NCBI GenBank assembly: GCA_025922875.1
Contig: JAICGZ010000030.1
Coordinates: 1-32,761, forward strand
From: Pyrinomonadaceae bacterium
Lineage (GTDB): Bacteria; Acidobacteriota; Blastocatellia; Pyrinomonadales; Pyrinomonadaceae
Direction of reading: 5' to 3'
DNA: 32,761 bases
A program made the position numbers and the translations under genes. Position 1 is the stretch's first letter, and each line of letters begins with the position of its first letter. This document shows positions 1 through 8,218 of the stretch, one piece after another. The notes below the pieces were generated by a model. It saw only the letters and a program-made list of their open reading frames with translations. It was not told the DNA's origin and made no database searches.

Positions 1-2103
1 AACGCTACCCGTTACAACGATCGCCGACGTCAGGTCACCGGCGCAGCCATCCGACGCAGTCGCACCAGGATCGGTAAAGACTGTGCCGAATCCCACCGTC
101 ATCGGGTTGTCACCGTTCAGCGTAATCACAGGTGCGACGGTGTCCTGCACGGTCACTATACGGGTTACCTCAGACGTAAAGCCGTTGGCAGTGGCTGAAT
201 AGTTGAGCGTGTAAACTCCGGGCGCATTCGGATTCACTGTGCCGGTGGTGGTCACCGTGATCGGATTTCCGCAGACCATCGCAATCGCGCCGGGATCGGT
301 AAAGGCTGTTCCACACTCGAGAGTGATTTGATCGGCACCGTTGAGTGTGAGTGTGGGCGGCACGTTCGCAGTGCCGGGCTGATCCACTTCGTCTTCGTTG
401 AAGGTACCGACAACCACGGTTCGAGTGGCCGTTGATTCATTAGTTCCGTCTGTAGCGGTGTAAGTGACGATGTAGGTTCCAGCCACGGCCGGATTAACGG
501 ATGTCGCTCCGCCTGGACCGGAGATTGAAACTGTAACCGGCTTCGGACCAGCACATGTATCGAAGGCCGAAGCGCCGGGATCCACAAACGGCGAGCAGGA
601 TCCTTCTTGAATCCTGTACGGGTTTGCCCCTTCAAGCGTAATCGCCGGTCCTTCGGTATCAGCGACGACGAGAGTCCGTTCTGCCGAAACAGAGTTTTCT
701 CCTTCGGTTGCCGTGTAGGTGGCCGTGTAGGTTCCCACAGCCGGAGCGTCAGCATTGAAGCCGCCGCTGTAGCTAACCACGACGTCAACGATCTCACCCG
801 CGCCATTGATGGCTGTTGCTCCCGGATCTCCGAATCGCTGACCGCATTCCAGAGTCAGGGAATTGCCGCCGTGGAGAGAAATCGAAAGTGCGCCTGGGTT
901 ATCCACGGTGACCTGGAAACTGACCGCGGCGCCAGTTCGTGCACTACAAATAACCGTGGTGCTCCCAACCGGGAAGAACGAACCAGATGGCGGGTTGCAA
1001 CTGATGGCCGGAATCGTCTCGCCATTTTCGCCAGTAGTTGCTGTGCCGCAGTCTCCGGTTCCGGTGGGTGTCTCGTAAGTAACAACCGCACCGGCCTGTC
1101 CCGTGTCGGCGCTTACCGTGATGTTTTCCGGAGTCGACAACGTGCACGGCGTGTTCGTGATTGTAACTTCGGCTGTAGAGGTGTTGTTGCTGTCGACGTC
1201 AGGAATCTCGGGATCGGGCGTGGTGCTGGTGACGGAGGCGGTATTGGAAATTATGGTTCCGGTGCTAACTGCGCCAACTTCGTACGTGGCAATAAAGAAA
1301 GCCGTCTCATCCTTTCCAAGACTGGTGATAGTACAAACTGTTGTGCCTACCTCACCCACGTTGGGGTTAGTGCAGGTAAAGACTGGACCAGCAAGTTGAT
1401 CGAAAGACACAAAAGTCGCGTTTGCGGGAACATCATCAGAGAGTGTCACAGCGGTCGCGGGACTTGGTCCGTGATTCGTGACTTGCAACGAGAAGAGAGC
1501 CTGGGCTCCTGCGCGTGCATTCGCGGCGATTGCGCCAGTTGAAATCGCAAGATCCGCGATAGGATTGGCCTCGTCTACCACGGTAAACGGCGTCACGGTC
1601 TGGACCGTTTGTCCAAACACGTCGAAGATGATCACGCGCCAGCTACCGAGATTCGATGTCGGAGTGAGCGTAAACGTCGCGTTTGTGTTTGCGGCGGTAA
1701 GTGCAGTGGTTTGCACGGCGATGGAACGTCCGTTGGACCAGATGACGCGCCATCCGGGTAAGGCGTTTGAAATCTTCGCGCAAACAGTCAAATCGGTATC
1801 TTGTACGTTGTAAACAGATTTTGGAGTGGTGCAATCAGATGCGAAGGTTTCGACTGTCACTTGACCAGCCTGAGGAAGCGGCATCAGAAAGTTGAAATTT
1901 GAAGCTACGATGGCGTCCTGTGAGTGGGCCGGCATCGAGCTGTTAAGGTTATCGTTAATAGCGATTGATTTGATTGGTGAAACTGCTGATCCGATAAAGA
2001 GGGGAAGCGCCAAAATCGCGCCAAAAATAAAAACAGCAATGCCGATGTAGGACCATGATCCGCGGTAACGGGATCGGGAGGCCGAAGGCGAAGTGTTTAG
2101 CAT
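1..2103 (-). CDS. Secreted/surface Ig-like repeat protein (DUF11 + HYR + DUF5011-like), C-terminus beyond window
   Basis: The minus strand reads without a stop from ATG at 2103 to the left edge, giving 701 residues with the C-terminus missing. An AAGGAG ribosome site lies about 11 nt before the ATG. Residues about 19-40 are a hydrophobic export signal or anchor. From about residue 183 there is a DUF11-type domain (DLAIST start, 'VTNHGPSPATAVTLSD', ending with 'DSNNTSTAEVTITN'). From about 320 there is a HYR-like domain with paired cysteines (PENITVSAD, FFPVGSTTVIC). From about 404 there are at least four DUF5011-like Ig repeats sharing 'LTLNGxxxxTLECGxxFxDPGAxA' and 'GTYTxTYTATD', starting near 404, 485, 581 and 658. 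Such modules are typical of extracellular adhesins or matrix proteins. No sorting signal is visible because the end is missing. It is transcribed away from the polysaccharide genes. The domain calls are good; the exact role is unknown. Confidence 0.85.
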   Translation of the reverse strand, partial: MLNTSPSASRSRYRGSWSYIGIAVFIFGAILALPLFIGSAVSPIKSIAINDNLNSSMPAHSQDAIVASNFNFLMPLPQAGQVTVETFASDCTTPKSVYNVQDTDLTVCAKISNALPGWRVIWSNGRSIAVQTTALTAANTNATFTLTPTSNLGSWRVIIFDVFGQTVQTVTPFTVVDEANPIADLAISTGAIAANARAGAQALFSLQVTNHGPSPATAVTLSDDVPANATFVSFDQLAGPVFTCTNPNVGEVGTTVCTITSLGKDETAFFIATYEVGAVSTGTIISNTASVTSTTPDPEIPDVDSNNTSTAEVTITNTPCTLSTPENITVSADTGQAGAVVTYETPTGTGDCGTATTGENGETIPAISCNPPSGSFFPVGSTTVICSARTGAAVSFQVTVDNPGALSISLHGGNSLTLECGQRFGDPGATAINGAGEIVDVVVSYSGGFNADAPAVGTYTATYTATEGENSVSAERTLVVADTEGPAITLEGANPYRIQEGSCSPFVDPGASAFDTCAGPKPVTVSISGPGGATSVNPAVAGTYIVTYTATDGTNESTATRTVVVGTFNEDEVDQPGTANVPPTLTLNGADQITLECGTAFTDPGAIAMVCGNPITVTTTGTVNPNAPGVYTLNYSATANGFTSEVTRIVTVQDTVAPVITLNGDNPMTVGFGTVFTDPGATASDGCAGDLTSAIVVTGSV

Positions 2104-2264
2104 TCTGGGTTGTTCTCCTTGAGGGCTGATTCAGAAGATGTCTCACGCGAGGAGACCCGGGCCGTAGTGCCCGCACACTTAGAAACGGAAGAGCTTATTC
2201 ACTAGAAATGGACTGCGAAAAGACGAAGCAGTTGTCTTGGGCCTGAAAAGTGGCCAGGAAACTA

Positions 2265-2338
2265 TGACCGTTAGGACTATCGGTCAGTAGTTAACATGAA
2301 TCTGCATGGAATGGACCTTACTTGACTATTGGTCCATT
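2265..2338. promoter_or_regulatory. Pair of related inverted repeats, possible operator
   Basis: TGACCG at 2265-2270 pairs with CGGTCA at 2281-2286 (10-nt spacer). AATGGACC at 2310-2317 pairs with GGTCCATT at 2331-2338 (13-nt spacer). The two units look like diverged copies of each other, sharing a 'GACTAT-GGTC-TAG' pattern. Two more GGTC/GACC dyads follow at 2353-2364 and 2393-2414. The spacing suggests binding sites for a dimeric regulator, but no regulator gene is present in the window, so the role is an inference. Confidence 0.35.
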
Positions 2339-2386
2339 AGCTCTGAGCGAGGGGTCGCATGACCTATTCTCAAAAAAGCGGGGGAT

Positions 2387-2416
2387 GTAATAGACCATTT
2401 TGCCCCCCTTGGTCAA
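2387..2416 (-). promoter_or_regulatory. Candidate minus-strand promoter for the surface protein
   Basis: On the minus strand TTGACC (2416-2411) is followed after 18 nt by TATTAC (2392-2387). This is a fair sigma-70-type match and would give a 5' leader of about 280 nt before the ATG at 2103. It overlaps one of the GACC/GGTC dyads. Sequence match only. Confidence 0.33.
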
Positions 2417-2436
2417 ATTGCAAATAGATTGCATTT

Positions 2437-2465
2437 TTGTTTCGACGCGCGGGAGATGCTATTTT
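2437..2465 (+). promoter_or_regulatory. Candidate promoter of the rml/polysaccharide operon
   Basis: TTGTTT at 2437-2442, a 17-nt spacer, then TATTTT at 2460-2465 preceded by TG at 2457-2458, an extended -10. It lies 135 nt before the rmlB start, so the family A hairpin at 2486-2579 would sit in the 5' untranslated leader. Confidence 0.45.
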
Positions 2466-2485
2466 ACGCGGCGGTCAGCGCAGAC

Positions 2486-2579
2486 TTTCGCGCAAAGACG
2501 CAAAGCTTTTGAAAAGGCGCAAAGCGCTGATACCGCTTTGTTTTGCTCCTTTTGCGGTTTTTTGCGTCTTTGCGCGAAA
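2486..2579. repeat. Family A palindromic repeat, copy 1
   Basis: A perfect 19-bp inverted repeat with arms at 2486-2504 and 2561-2579; the left arm reads TTTCGCGCAAAGACGCAAA. The interior contains further CGCAAAG/CTTTTGCG units. It ends 20 nt before the rmlB start codon. The open frame that extends rmlB upstream into this arm is an artefact of the repeat. Confidence 0.9.
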
Positions 2580-2599
2580 AAGTGATCCAATTCAAAACC

Positions 2600-3625
2600 A
2601 TGAAAACTTTCTTCGTTACCGGCGGCGCGGGCTTTATCGGCTCAGCATTTGTTCGCTTGCTCCTCGAAGAGTATGACGACTGCCGTATCGTCAACTACGA
2701 CGCCTTAACTTACGCGGGAAACCCCGACAATCTCGCAGGTCTTAATCCGGACAGGCACCGGTTTGTCTGCGCGGACATCACCGATCCGGAAGCGGTGCTG
2801 GCAAACCTGGATGAGAACACCGACGTTATCGTCAATTTCGCGGCTGAATCGCACGTGGACCGCAGTATCAATTCCGCGGCTGAGTTTCTTCAGACAAACA
2901 TCGCCGGTACGCAGGTGTTACTCGACGCCGCGCGTGCCAGGGGCGTAAAGCGTTTTGTGCAGATTTCGACTGACGAAGTGATGGGCAGTCTGCCGGAAGA
3001 TGACGACAAGTTTTTTACCGAGGCCTCGCCGTTTGCTCCGAACAGTCCCTACGCCGCTTCCAAAGCCGCAGCGGAACATCTGGTCCGCGCCGCGCACCAC
3101 ACGTTTGGCCTCGATACTGTCGTCACCCGCTGCGGAAACAACTATGGACCCCGGCAGTTTCCCGAAAAGTTTTTGCCGCTCGCGCTCGCAAATGCGATGA
3201 AAGACGATTCAATTCCGATCTACGGCGATGGACGGAATGTGCGCGATTGGATCTATGTGGAAGACCATTGCCGCGCGATTCTTGCGGCTTTGGAAAAGGG
3301 TCGTGCCGGTGCGGTCTATAACATTGGTGCTCGTAACGAACGGCGCAACATCGAAGTGGCGGAAGCTTTGCTCGACGCACTGGGCAAACCGCGCAGTCTG
3401 ATAAAGTTTGTCAAAGATCGCCTCGGACACGATCGGCGTTATGCGATTGACCCATCGCTGGCCGAGACCGAGCTGGGATGGCGGCCGCGTGAAACGTGGG
3501 CTACCGGCCTCGAGAAGACAATTAACTGGTACCGCGAGAACGGGCCGTGGATCGAGAAAGTCAGAAATCTCGCTTATCGCGATTATTACAAAGCCCAGTA
3601 TGGAACCGAGGTCACTGTCGATTGA
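2600..3625 (+). CDS. rmlB: dTDP-glucose 4,6-dehydratase
   Basis: Makes dTDP-4-keto-6-deoxy-glucose from dTDP-glucose, the second step of dTDP-L-rhamnose synthesis, in the cytoplasm. The 341-residue length is normal for the family. The NAD-binding TGGAGFIGS lies at residues 7-15, the STDEV active-site segment (Thr-Asp-Glu) at 123-127, and the catalytic Tyr151/Lys155 in YAASK. One small deviation is Met after STDEV, where Tyr is usual. The ATG at 2600 is chosen because the Rossmann strand starts there; an in-frame extension upstream is only hairpin repeat. No clear Shine-Dalgarno site precedes it. It is coupled to rmlD by a 4-nt overlap. Confidence 0.95.
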   Translation: MKTFFVTGGAGFIGSAFVRLLLEEYDDCRIVNYDALTYAGNPDNLAGLNPDRHRFVCADITDPEAVLANLDENTDVIVNFAAESHVDRSINSAAEFLQTNIAGTQVLLDAARARGVKRFVQISTDEVMGSLPEDDDKFFTEASPFAPNSPYAASKAAAEHLVRAAHHTFGLDTVVTRCGNNYGPRQFPEKFLPLALANAMKDDSIPIYGDGRNVRDWIYVEDHCRAILAALEKGRAGAVYNIGARNERRNIEVAEALLDALGKPRSLIKFVKDRLGHDRRYAIDPSLAETELGWRPRETWATGLEKTINWYRENGPWIEKVRNLAYRDYYKAQYGTEVTVD

Positions 3626-4494
3626 AGATTCTGATAACCGGAGCCAGCGGTCTTGTAGGGCGCGCGCTCGCCCGGGAATGTTCGGGCCGCGGAGACGAAG
3701 TTTTAGCGTACGATCATAAGGCGCTCGATATCGGTGAACCCGATGCAGTCGAGACCGTCATCGGCGAGCAGCGCCCGGACGCGGTTATCAATTGCGCTGC
3801 GTGGACCGACGTGGACGGTTGTGAAAGCGATCCTGATCGGGCCCAGCGCGTAAATGCGCTCGGACCAGAAAACCTCGCGCGCGCGAGTCGCAATGCCGGC
3901 GCGGTTCTGATCACGATTTCAACCGACTACGTTTTTGATGGACGCAAGGACGGTTTCTACACGCAACGCGATCAGCCGTCACCCATCAGCGTCTACGGAC
4001 ATTCGAAACTGGAAGGTGAACGAAGAGCGCAGGCAGCGCACGCGAGAACCATTGTCGTCCGCAGCGGTTTTATCTTTGGGCCGGGTGGCAAGAATTTTTT
4101 GAGTAACGTCGTCTCGCTCGCTGAACGTGGTGCAAAATTAAAAGCGATTCGAGACTGTTGGGGCACTCCGACTTACGGCCGCGACCTCGCTCGGAGACTA
4201 CGCGAACTCGCGGAATTGGACCTGCCCGGCATCTATCACGTTGTTAATTCAGGCGACGGAGCGAGTTTCGAAACGTTTTCTGTCGAGGCGCTTCGATTGG
4301 CTGGATTGAGTACAGACATTCTCGAAGTCGTCACCAACGATTCCCTGGGCCGCCCCGCGCCGCGCCCACGTAACTCGCGAATGAAGTGCCTGCTATCCCC
4401 GGCAATCGGCCTCGCGCCATTACGTTCCTGGCAGGAGGGCCTGGCCCATTTCATTCGTGAAAGCCACAAGCAGGCCTTAAAAACACAGATTTAG
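3622..4494 (+). CDS. rmlD: dTDP-4-dehydrorhamnose reductase
   Basis: Reduces dTDP-4-keto-L-rhamnose to dTDP-L-rhamnose with NAD(P)H. The protein is 290 residues. The TTG start at 3622 overlaps the rmlB stop (TTGA) and puts the Rossmann motif ITGASGLVG at residues 5-13, as expected; a longer frame starting at 3547 lies wholly inside rmlB and is not needed. STDYVFDG is at 100-107 and the catalytic YGHSK (Tyr125, Lys129) follows. The last codons (SHKQALKTQI) and the TAG stop lie inside an imperfect palindromic repeat (family D), so the C-terminal tail is probably repeat-derived. Confidence 0.93.
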   Translation: MKILITGASGLVGRALARECSGRGDEVLAYDHKALDIGEPDAVETVIGEQRPDAVINCAAWTDVDGCESDPDRAQRVNALGPENLARASRNAGAVLITISTDYVFDGRKDGFYTQRDQPSPISVYGHSKLEGERRAQAAHARTIVVRSGFIFGPGGKNFLSNVVSLAERGAKLKAIRDCWGTPTYGRDLARRLRELAELDLPGIYHVVNSGDGASFETFSVEALRLAGLSTDILEVVTNDSLGRPAPRPRNSRMKCLLSPAIGLAPLRSWQEGLAHFIRESHKQALKTQI

Positions 4495-4520
4495 TTTGTG
4501 CTTTTTGTGCTTTATGTGGC
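4463..4520. repeat. Family D palindromic repeat, copy 1 (imperfect)
   Basis: GCCACA at 4463-4468 pairs with TGTGGC at 4515-4520. The interior is rich in ACACA and TTTGTGCTTTTTGTGC and resembles the repeat at 26061-26142. The left arm is inside the rmlD coding region and the rmlD stop codon is in the loop. Confidence 0.6.
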
Positions 4521-4548
4521 TTGCCTCAGAGCGAGTCTCTGTTATTAT
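4521..4548 (+). promoter_or_regulatory. Candidate promoter for wzc
   Basis: TTGCCT at 4521-4526, a 16-nt spacer, then TATTAT at 4543-4548. It starts directly after the family D hairpin and lies 54 nt before the wzc start codon. Sequence match only. Confidence 0.4.
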
Positions 4549-4602
4549 TCTCACCCGTAGTTTTCTGTAATTTAGCTATCTGTTTTTGAAAGCCGGAACA
4601 AT

Positions 4603-6972
4603 ATGATGTCGCAAGATAACCGTTTGATGTCGATCCCTGCGGTCGACCGAAGCCTGGATCGACCACTCAGCGATATTGGGAGGTCGTATGGTCCCGCCGC
4701 CACCGAGCCTAACCAACTCCGCGATTACCTCTTTATTGTCCTGAAGCGGAAATGGCTGATCATCAGTCTCTGTTTGGTGGTCACTTCGCTGGTCGCGGTT
4801 CAAATGTTTCGCCAGCCCTCCATCTATGAGGCGGAAGCGACAATCAAGATCGAACAGAGAGCGAAGAACGTTCTGCAAACCAGAGACTTCGTGCTGAATG
4901 CTCAACCAGACGCGAATTTCTGGGGAACGCAGATCAAGTTACTTCAGAGTCCGGCACTCGCACGCCAGGTCGCGTTGAGTTTGGATCTCCAACACAATCC
5001 GACTTTCTTCGGCAGCCAGAGCCAGGGCGGAGTCTTCACAGCACTGCGGAGGATGGTGGCGGGTGATAAGAAACCTGCGGTGGTTTCTCCAGCCGTCGCT
5101 CCACGGAGTCTGAGTATTATCGGGGAAACACAACTCAGGGATGAACCCTTAAGCCCCGAGGAACTCTCAGCTCTCGAACCATACGAGGACGCGATCATAG
5201 GATCGGAAAGAGTCGAGGGGATTACCGGGACCAACCTTTTTGTAATCAAGTACCGGCACACCGATCCCGAGATGGCGCAGAAAGTGGCGAACGCCCTCGC
5301 GGAAGTTTTTCGCGCGAACAACATAGAACGCGCCACTCAAAACTCCACCAAGGCCGAAGACTTATTGGCCCACGAAATCTCTTCGCTGCAGAGCAAGATC
5401 AGGCACGACACGGAAGCGTTGTTCAACTACGCGCGCGAAAAGGGACTCCCGCCGGCGATGGACAGTGTTCTCAACGTGGAAGCACAACGTCTATCGGATT
5501 TGAGCCGTCAGGTCCTCGAGGCCGAAAACCGCCGCAAAGGTGCGCAAGCTGTTTACTTGACCGCGAAAAACTCCACGGATGTTTTGTCAATTCCCGAAGT
5601 GCAAAAGTCGGGTCGCATCACGAACATCCAGGAAAGAATCTCGGCCCTCAAGGAGCGCAAGTCGGCTCTCGAAGTGACCTACACGAAGGAGTGGCCTGAG
5701 GTTAAAAAGACGGAAGCCGCCATCAAGCGCCTCGAGGCGGAGTTGGAAAAATCTTCCGGCGAGGCCATCGCCATGCTGAAGGCCCAGTACGAAGCAGCGC
5801 AGGGTCATGAAAACAGCGTCCGCGAGATGTACATAAAACAGCGGGGCATTACCGATCAGCAAACACGCGATCAGATCGAGATGGCGGCGTACACGCAACG
5901 GCTCGAGACCAACAAGCAGTACTTGAGCACGTTGATGCAAAAGCAACGCGAAGTTCAGATTGCGCAGGGCGACAAAGGGAGCGAAGTAAGTATCGAGAAC
6001 TACAGCCGCGTTCCGCGTTCACCGGTTGGACCACCGCGTCTGAGAAACGTGATCATTGCGTTCATTTTGTCGCTCGTCGCCGGTATCGGTTTGGCGTTCC
6101 TGCTCGATTTCCTCGACGACACAGTGAAGTCGCTCGACGACATCGATCGCTACATTCACCTGCCGGCCTTAGCGATGATTCCGGCAGGCCGAGGCCCGGT
6201 CTCGCGGCTGAAAGGTATTCCGCAGGCCAATCCCGGTCCGTCAGACAGCACGGCGCTGGCGATGGTCGACGACGTTCGATCGCCGATCGCAGAGTCGTAT
6301 CGTCACTTGCGAACCTCGCTATTGCTTTCGTCCGCGGGACAGCCGCCGCGAACCATCCTCGTCACCTCCAGCCAGCCTTCTGAAGGTAAGACGACGACGG
6401 CGATCAATACAGCGTTCATGTTGGCCCAGACTGGCGCCGAAGTTTTGATTATCGATTGCGACCTGCGCCGGCCTCGATTGCACACGCAGTTTGAAGTCTC
6501 GAATGCGAAAGGTCTGACAACGTGGCTGTCGGGCGAAAAAAATCTCGACGCTCTGCTTCAGGTCTATTCAAAGACGCCTAACCTGAAAGTCCTGACTTCC
6601 GGTCCCGTGCCGCCAAATCCGGCGGAATTGCTGGGGTCGGAGGAGATGCGCCGCTTGCTTGGCCAGTTGACCGAGCGGTTCGCGCACATCATCATCGATT
6701 CACCGCCGGCTATCTCGTTCACCGACGCTTCCATCCTTTCGACAATGGTCGATGGCGTCATGCTGGTGGTCCATGGCGGCAGAAGTTCGCGAGCCGTGGT
6801 GCGCAGGGCCAAACAGCAGTTGCTGGATGTGGGAGCGCACATCTTTGGCGTGGTGCTGAACAATGTGAAGCTCGAAACGCAAGACTATTATTATTCCGGT
6901 TACTACTCCGGTAATTATTACTCGACCGAAACGGAAGGCGGGCCAGACGCTTCCGCGAGAGAAACGGCCTGA
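4603..6972 (+). CDS. wzc: Wzc-type chain-length regulator / BY-kinase fusion
   Basis: An inner-membrane polysaccharide co-polymerase fused to a bacterial tyrosine kinase; it controls export and chain length with Wza-type channels. 789 residues. A Wzz domain starts near residue 39, with TM1 at about 50-70. A long periplasmic coiled-coil region follows to about 470, then TM2 at about 482-503 preceded by the proline motif 'RSPVGPPRLRN'. The cytoplasmic kinase has Walker A 'SEGKTTT' (Lys596), Walker A' 'LIIDCDLRRPR' and Walker B 'IIIDSPP' (about 696-702). The tail carries seven tyrosines in a DYYYSGYYSGNYYS cluster (about 761-775), the usual autophosphorylation site. The start is one of two adjacent ATGs with a weak ribosome site. 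No Wza or phosphatase partner is in the window. Confidence 0.93.
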   Translation: MMSQDNRLMSIPAVDRSLDRPLSDIGRSYGPAATEPNQLRDYLFIVLKRKWLIISLCLVVTSLVAVQMFRQPSIYEAEATIKIEQRAKNVLQTRDFVLNAQPDANFWGTQIKLLQSPALARQVALSLDLQHNPTFFGSQSQGGVFTALRRMVAGDKKPAVVSPAVAPRSLSIIGETQLRDEPLSPEELSALEPYEDAIIGSERVEGITGTNLFVIKYRHTDPEMAQKVANALAEVFRANNIERATQNSTKAEDLLAHEISSLQSKIRHDTEALFNYAREKGLPPAMDSVLNVEAQRLSDLSRQVLEAENRRKGAQAVYLTAKNSTDVLSIPEVQKSGRITNIQERISALKERKSALEVTYTKEWPEVKKTEAAIKRLEAELEKSSGEAIAMLKAQYEAAQGHENSVREMYIKQRGITDQQTRDQIEMAAYTQRLETNKQYLSTLMQKQREVQIAQGDKGSEVSIENYSRVPRSPVGPPRLRNVIIAFILSLVAGIGLAFLLDFLDDTVKSLDDIDRYIHLPALAMIPAGRGPVSRLKGIPQANPGPSDSTALAMVDDVRSPIAESYRHLRTSLLLSSAGQPPRTILVTSSQPSEGKTTTAINTAFMLAQTGAEVLIIDCDLRRPRLHTQFEVSNAKGLTTWLSGEKNLDALLQVYSKTPNLKVLTSGPVPPNPAELLGSEEMRRLLGQLTERFAHIIIDSPPAISFTDASILSTMVDGVMLVVHGGRSSRAVVRRAKQQLLDVGAHIFGVVLNNVKLETQDYYYSGYYSGNYYSTETEGGPDASARETA

Positions 6973-6980
6973 TTAAAGTC

Positions 6981-7042
6981 ATTGCCGATTGCCGATTGCC
7001 GATTTGAAGACCTTCGGCAATCAGAAATCGGCAATCGGCAAT
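6981..7042. repeat. Family C palindromic repeat, copy 1
   Basis: An 18-bp perfect inverted repeat with arms at 6988-7005 (ATTGCCGATTGCCGATTT) and 7025-7042. The left arm is extended by one extra ATTGCCG unit from 6981. It fills most of the gap between wzc and the aminotransferase gene and ends 30 nt before the next start codon. Confidence 0.9.
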
Positions 7043-7072
7043 ACTGTCCTGCTTCATTTTCCTCGATAACGT

Positions 7073-8215
7073 ATGAATGTTCCCTTGTTGGATCTCCAGG
7101 CGCAGTATGTCTCGTTACGAGATAGCATGCTCCAGGCAATTGAACGCGTGATGGAGTCGCAGCGCTTCGTCCTCGGAGACGAAGTGCGCGAGCTCGAAAA
7201 ATCAGTCGCCCAATACTGCCAAACTAAACATGCGATCGGTTGTGCCTCCGGGTCGGATGCATTACTGCTCGCCTTGATGGCGCTCGACATAAAACAGGGC
7301 GACGAAGTGATCACGACGCCGTTTTCCTTTTTCGCCACCGGCGCAGCCATCGCGCGTCTCGGCGCGCGCCCGGTTTTCGTCGACATCGATCCGGCGACTT
7401 ACAATCTCGACGTTTCCCTAGTGGCTGACGCCATAACATCGCGCACCAGGGCCATAATTCCCGTTCACATCTACGGGCAATGCGCGCAAATGGATCCGTT
7501 ACTCGACCTCGGCAAACGTCGTGGCATTCCGATTGTCGAAGATTCCGCGCAGGCAATCGGCGCTACTGACAACGAACGGCCCGCGGGTTCAATGGGCCTG
7601 GTTGGATGCTTCAGTTTTTATCCGACCAAAAACCTCGGCGGTGCCGGCGACGGCGGAATACTGACGACAAACGACGACGCGATCGCCGAGCGCTTGCGAC
7701 GACTGCGCACGCACGGCGGGAGCGACGAATATCAGCATGAAGAAGTCGGCATCAACAGCCGTCTCGACGAACTGCAAGCGGCGGTGCTGAACGTCAAACT
7801 TTCCAGTCTTGATAAATGGTCAGACGAGCGCGCGCATATAGCAGCGCGTTATTCACAACTCCTGAGTGACGCGGATTTGGACTTCCCGCTGATTACGCCG
7901 CACGTGCGACCGGACGGCCGTCACATTTTTCATCAATACGTGGTTCGTGCTCCCGGGAATCGAGATGCTCTGATGGACCACCTGAAGACCAGAGGCGTCG
8001 GCACCAAGGTTTATTACCCCGTTCCACTGCATCTTCAGAAGTGTTTCTCCAGTCTTGGTTACAAAGAAGGCGACTTTCCCGAATCGGAAAGCGCCGCGCG
8101 CGAGACTTTTGCCTTACCCGCTTATCCCGAATTGACGGAAGCGCAACAGCTTTACGTTGTCGAGTCAATCAAGAGTTTTCAGCCCTTAGTTCATTCCTTT
8201 TCGGAGACTGCCTGA
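7073..8215 (+). CDS. DegT/DnrJ/EryC1/StrS sugar aminotransferase
   Basis: A PLP-dependent aminotransferase that adds an amino group to a keto nucleotide sugar, giving an amino-sugar donor. 380 residues, normal for the family. 'ASGSDALLLAL' contacts the PLP phosphate, Asp157 in 'EDSAQAIGA' should bind the PLP ring nitrogen, and Lys186 in 'SFYPTKNLGG' is the expected Schiff-base lysine. The C-terminal 'GVGTKVYYPVPLHLQ' region is typical. The closest named relatives by motif are WbpE/DegT types acting on 3-keto sugars, but the substrate cannot be fixed from sequence. Its stop is only 3 nt before the next gene, so the two are probably translated together. Confidence 0.9.
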   Translation: MNVPLLDLQAQYVSLRDSMLQAIERVMESQRFVLGDEVRELEKSVAQYCQTKHAIGCASGSDALLLALMALDIKQGDEVITTPFSFFATGAAIARLGARPVFVDIDPATYNLDVSLVADAITSRTRAIIPVHIYGQCAQMDPLLDLGKRRGIPIVEDSAQAIGATDNERPAGSMGLVGCFSFYPTKNLGGAGDGGILTTNDDAIAERLRRLRTHGGSDEYQHEEVGINSRLDELQAAVLNVKLSSLDKWSDERAHIAARYSQLLSDADLDFPLITPHVRPDGRHIFHQYVVRAPGNRDALMDHLKTRGVGTKVYYPVPLHLQKCFSSLGYKEGDFPESESAARETFALPAYPELTEAQQLYVVESIKSFQPLVHSFSETA

Positions 8216-8218
8216 TTA

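Larger units (their letters stand above)
2104..2599. other. Divergent regulatory gap between surface protein and rml operon
   Basis: This 496-bp stretch has no convincing gene; the short open frames in it lack ribosome sites and overlap repeat DNA. It holds four inverted repeats built on GACC/GGTC (about 2265-2412), candidate promoters in both directions, and a family A hairpin at 2486-2579. The surface protein would have a leader of almost 300 nt if the minus-strand promoter is right. No known riboswitch class was recognised in it. Confidence 0.7.

Noticed and set aside
607-1542. A 311-residue plus-strand open frame and several smaller ones across 252-1834
   Set aside because: They are antisense or out of frame to the long minus-strand surface-protein frame, whose Ig-like repeats are clearly recognisable; the translations look like no known protein.
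2239-2262. A sigma-54 promoter on the minus strand (TGGCC...CAGGC)
   Set aside because: The -12 part does not match TTGC at the required spacing.
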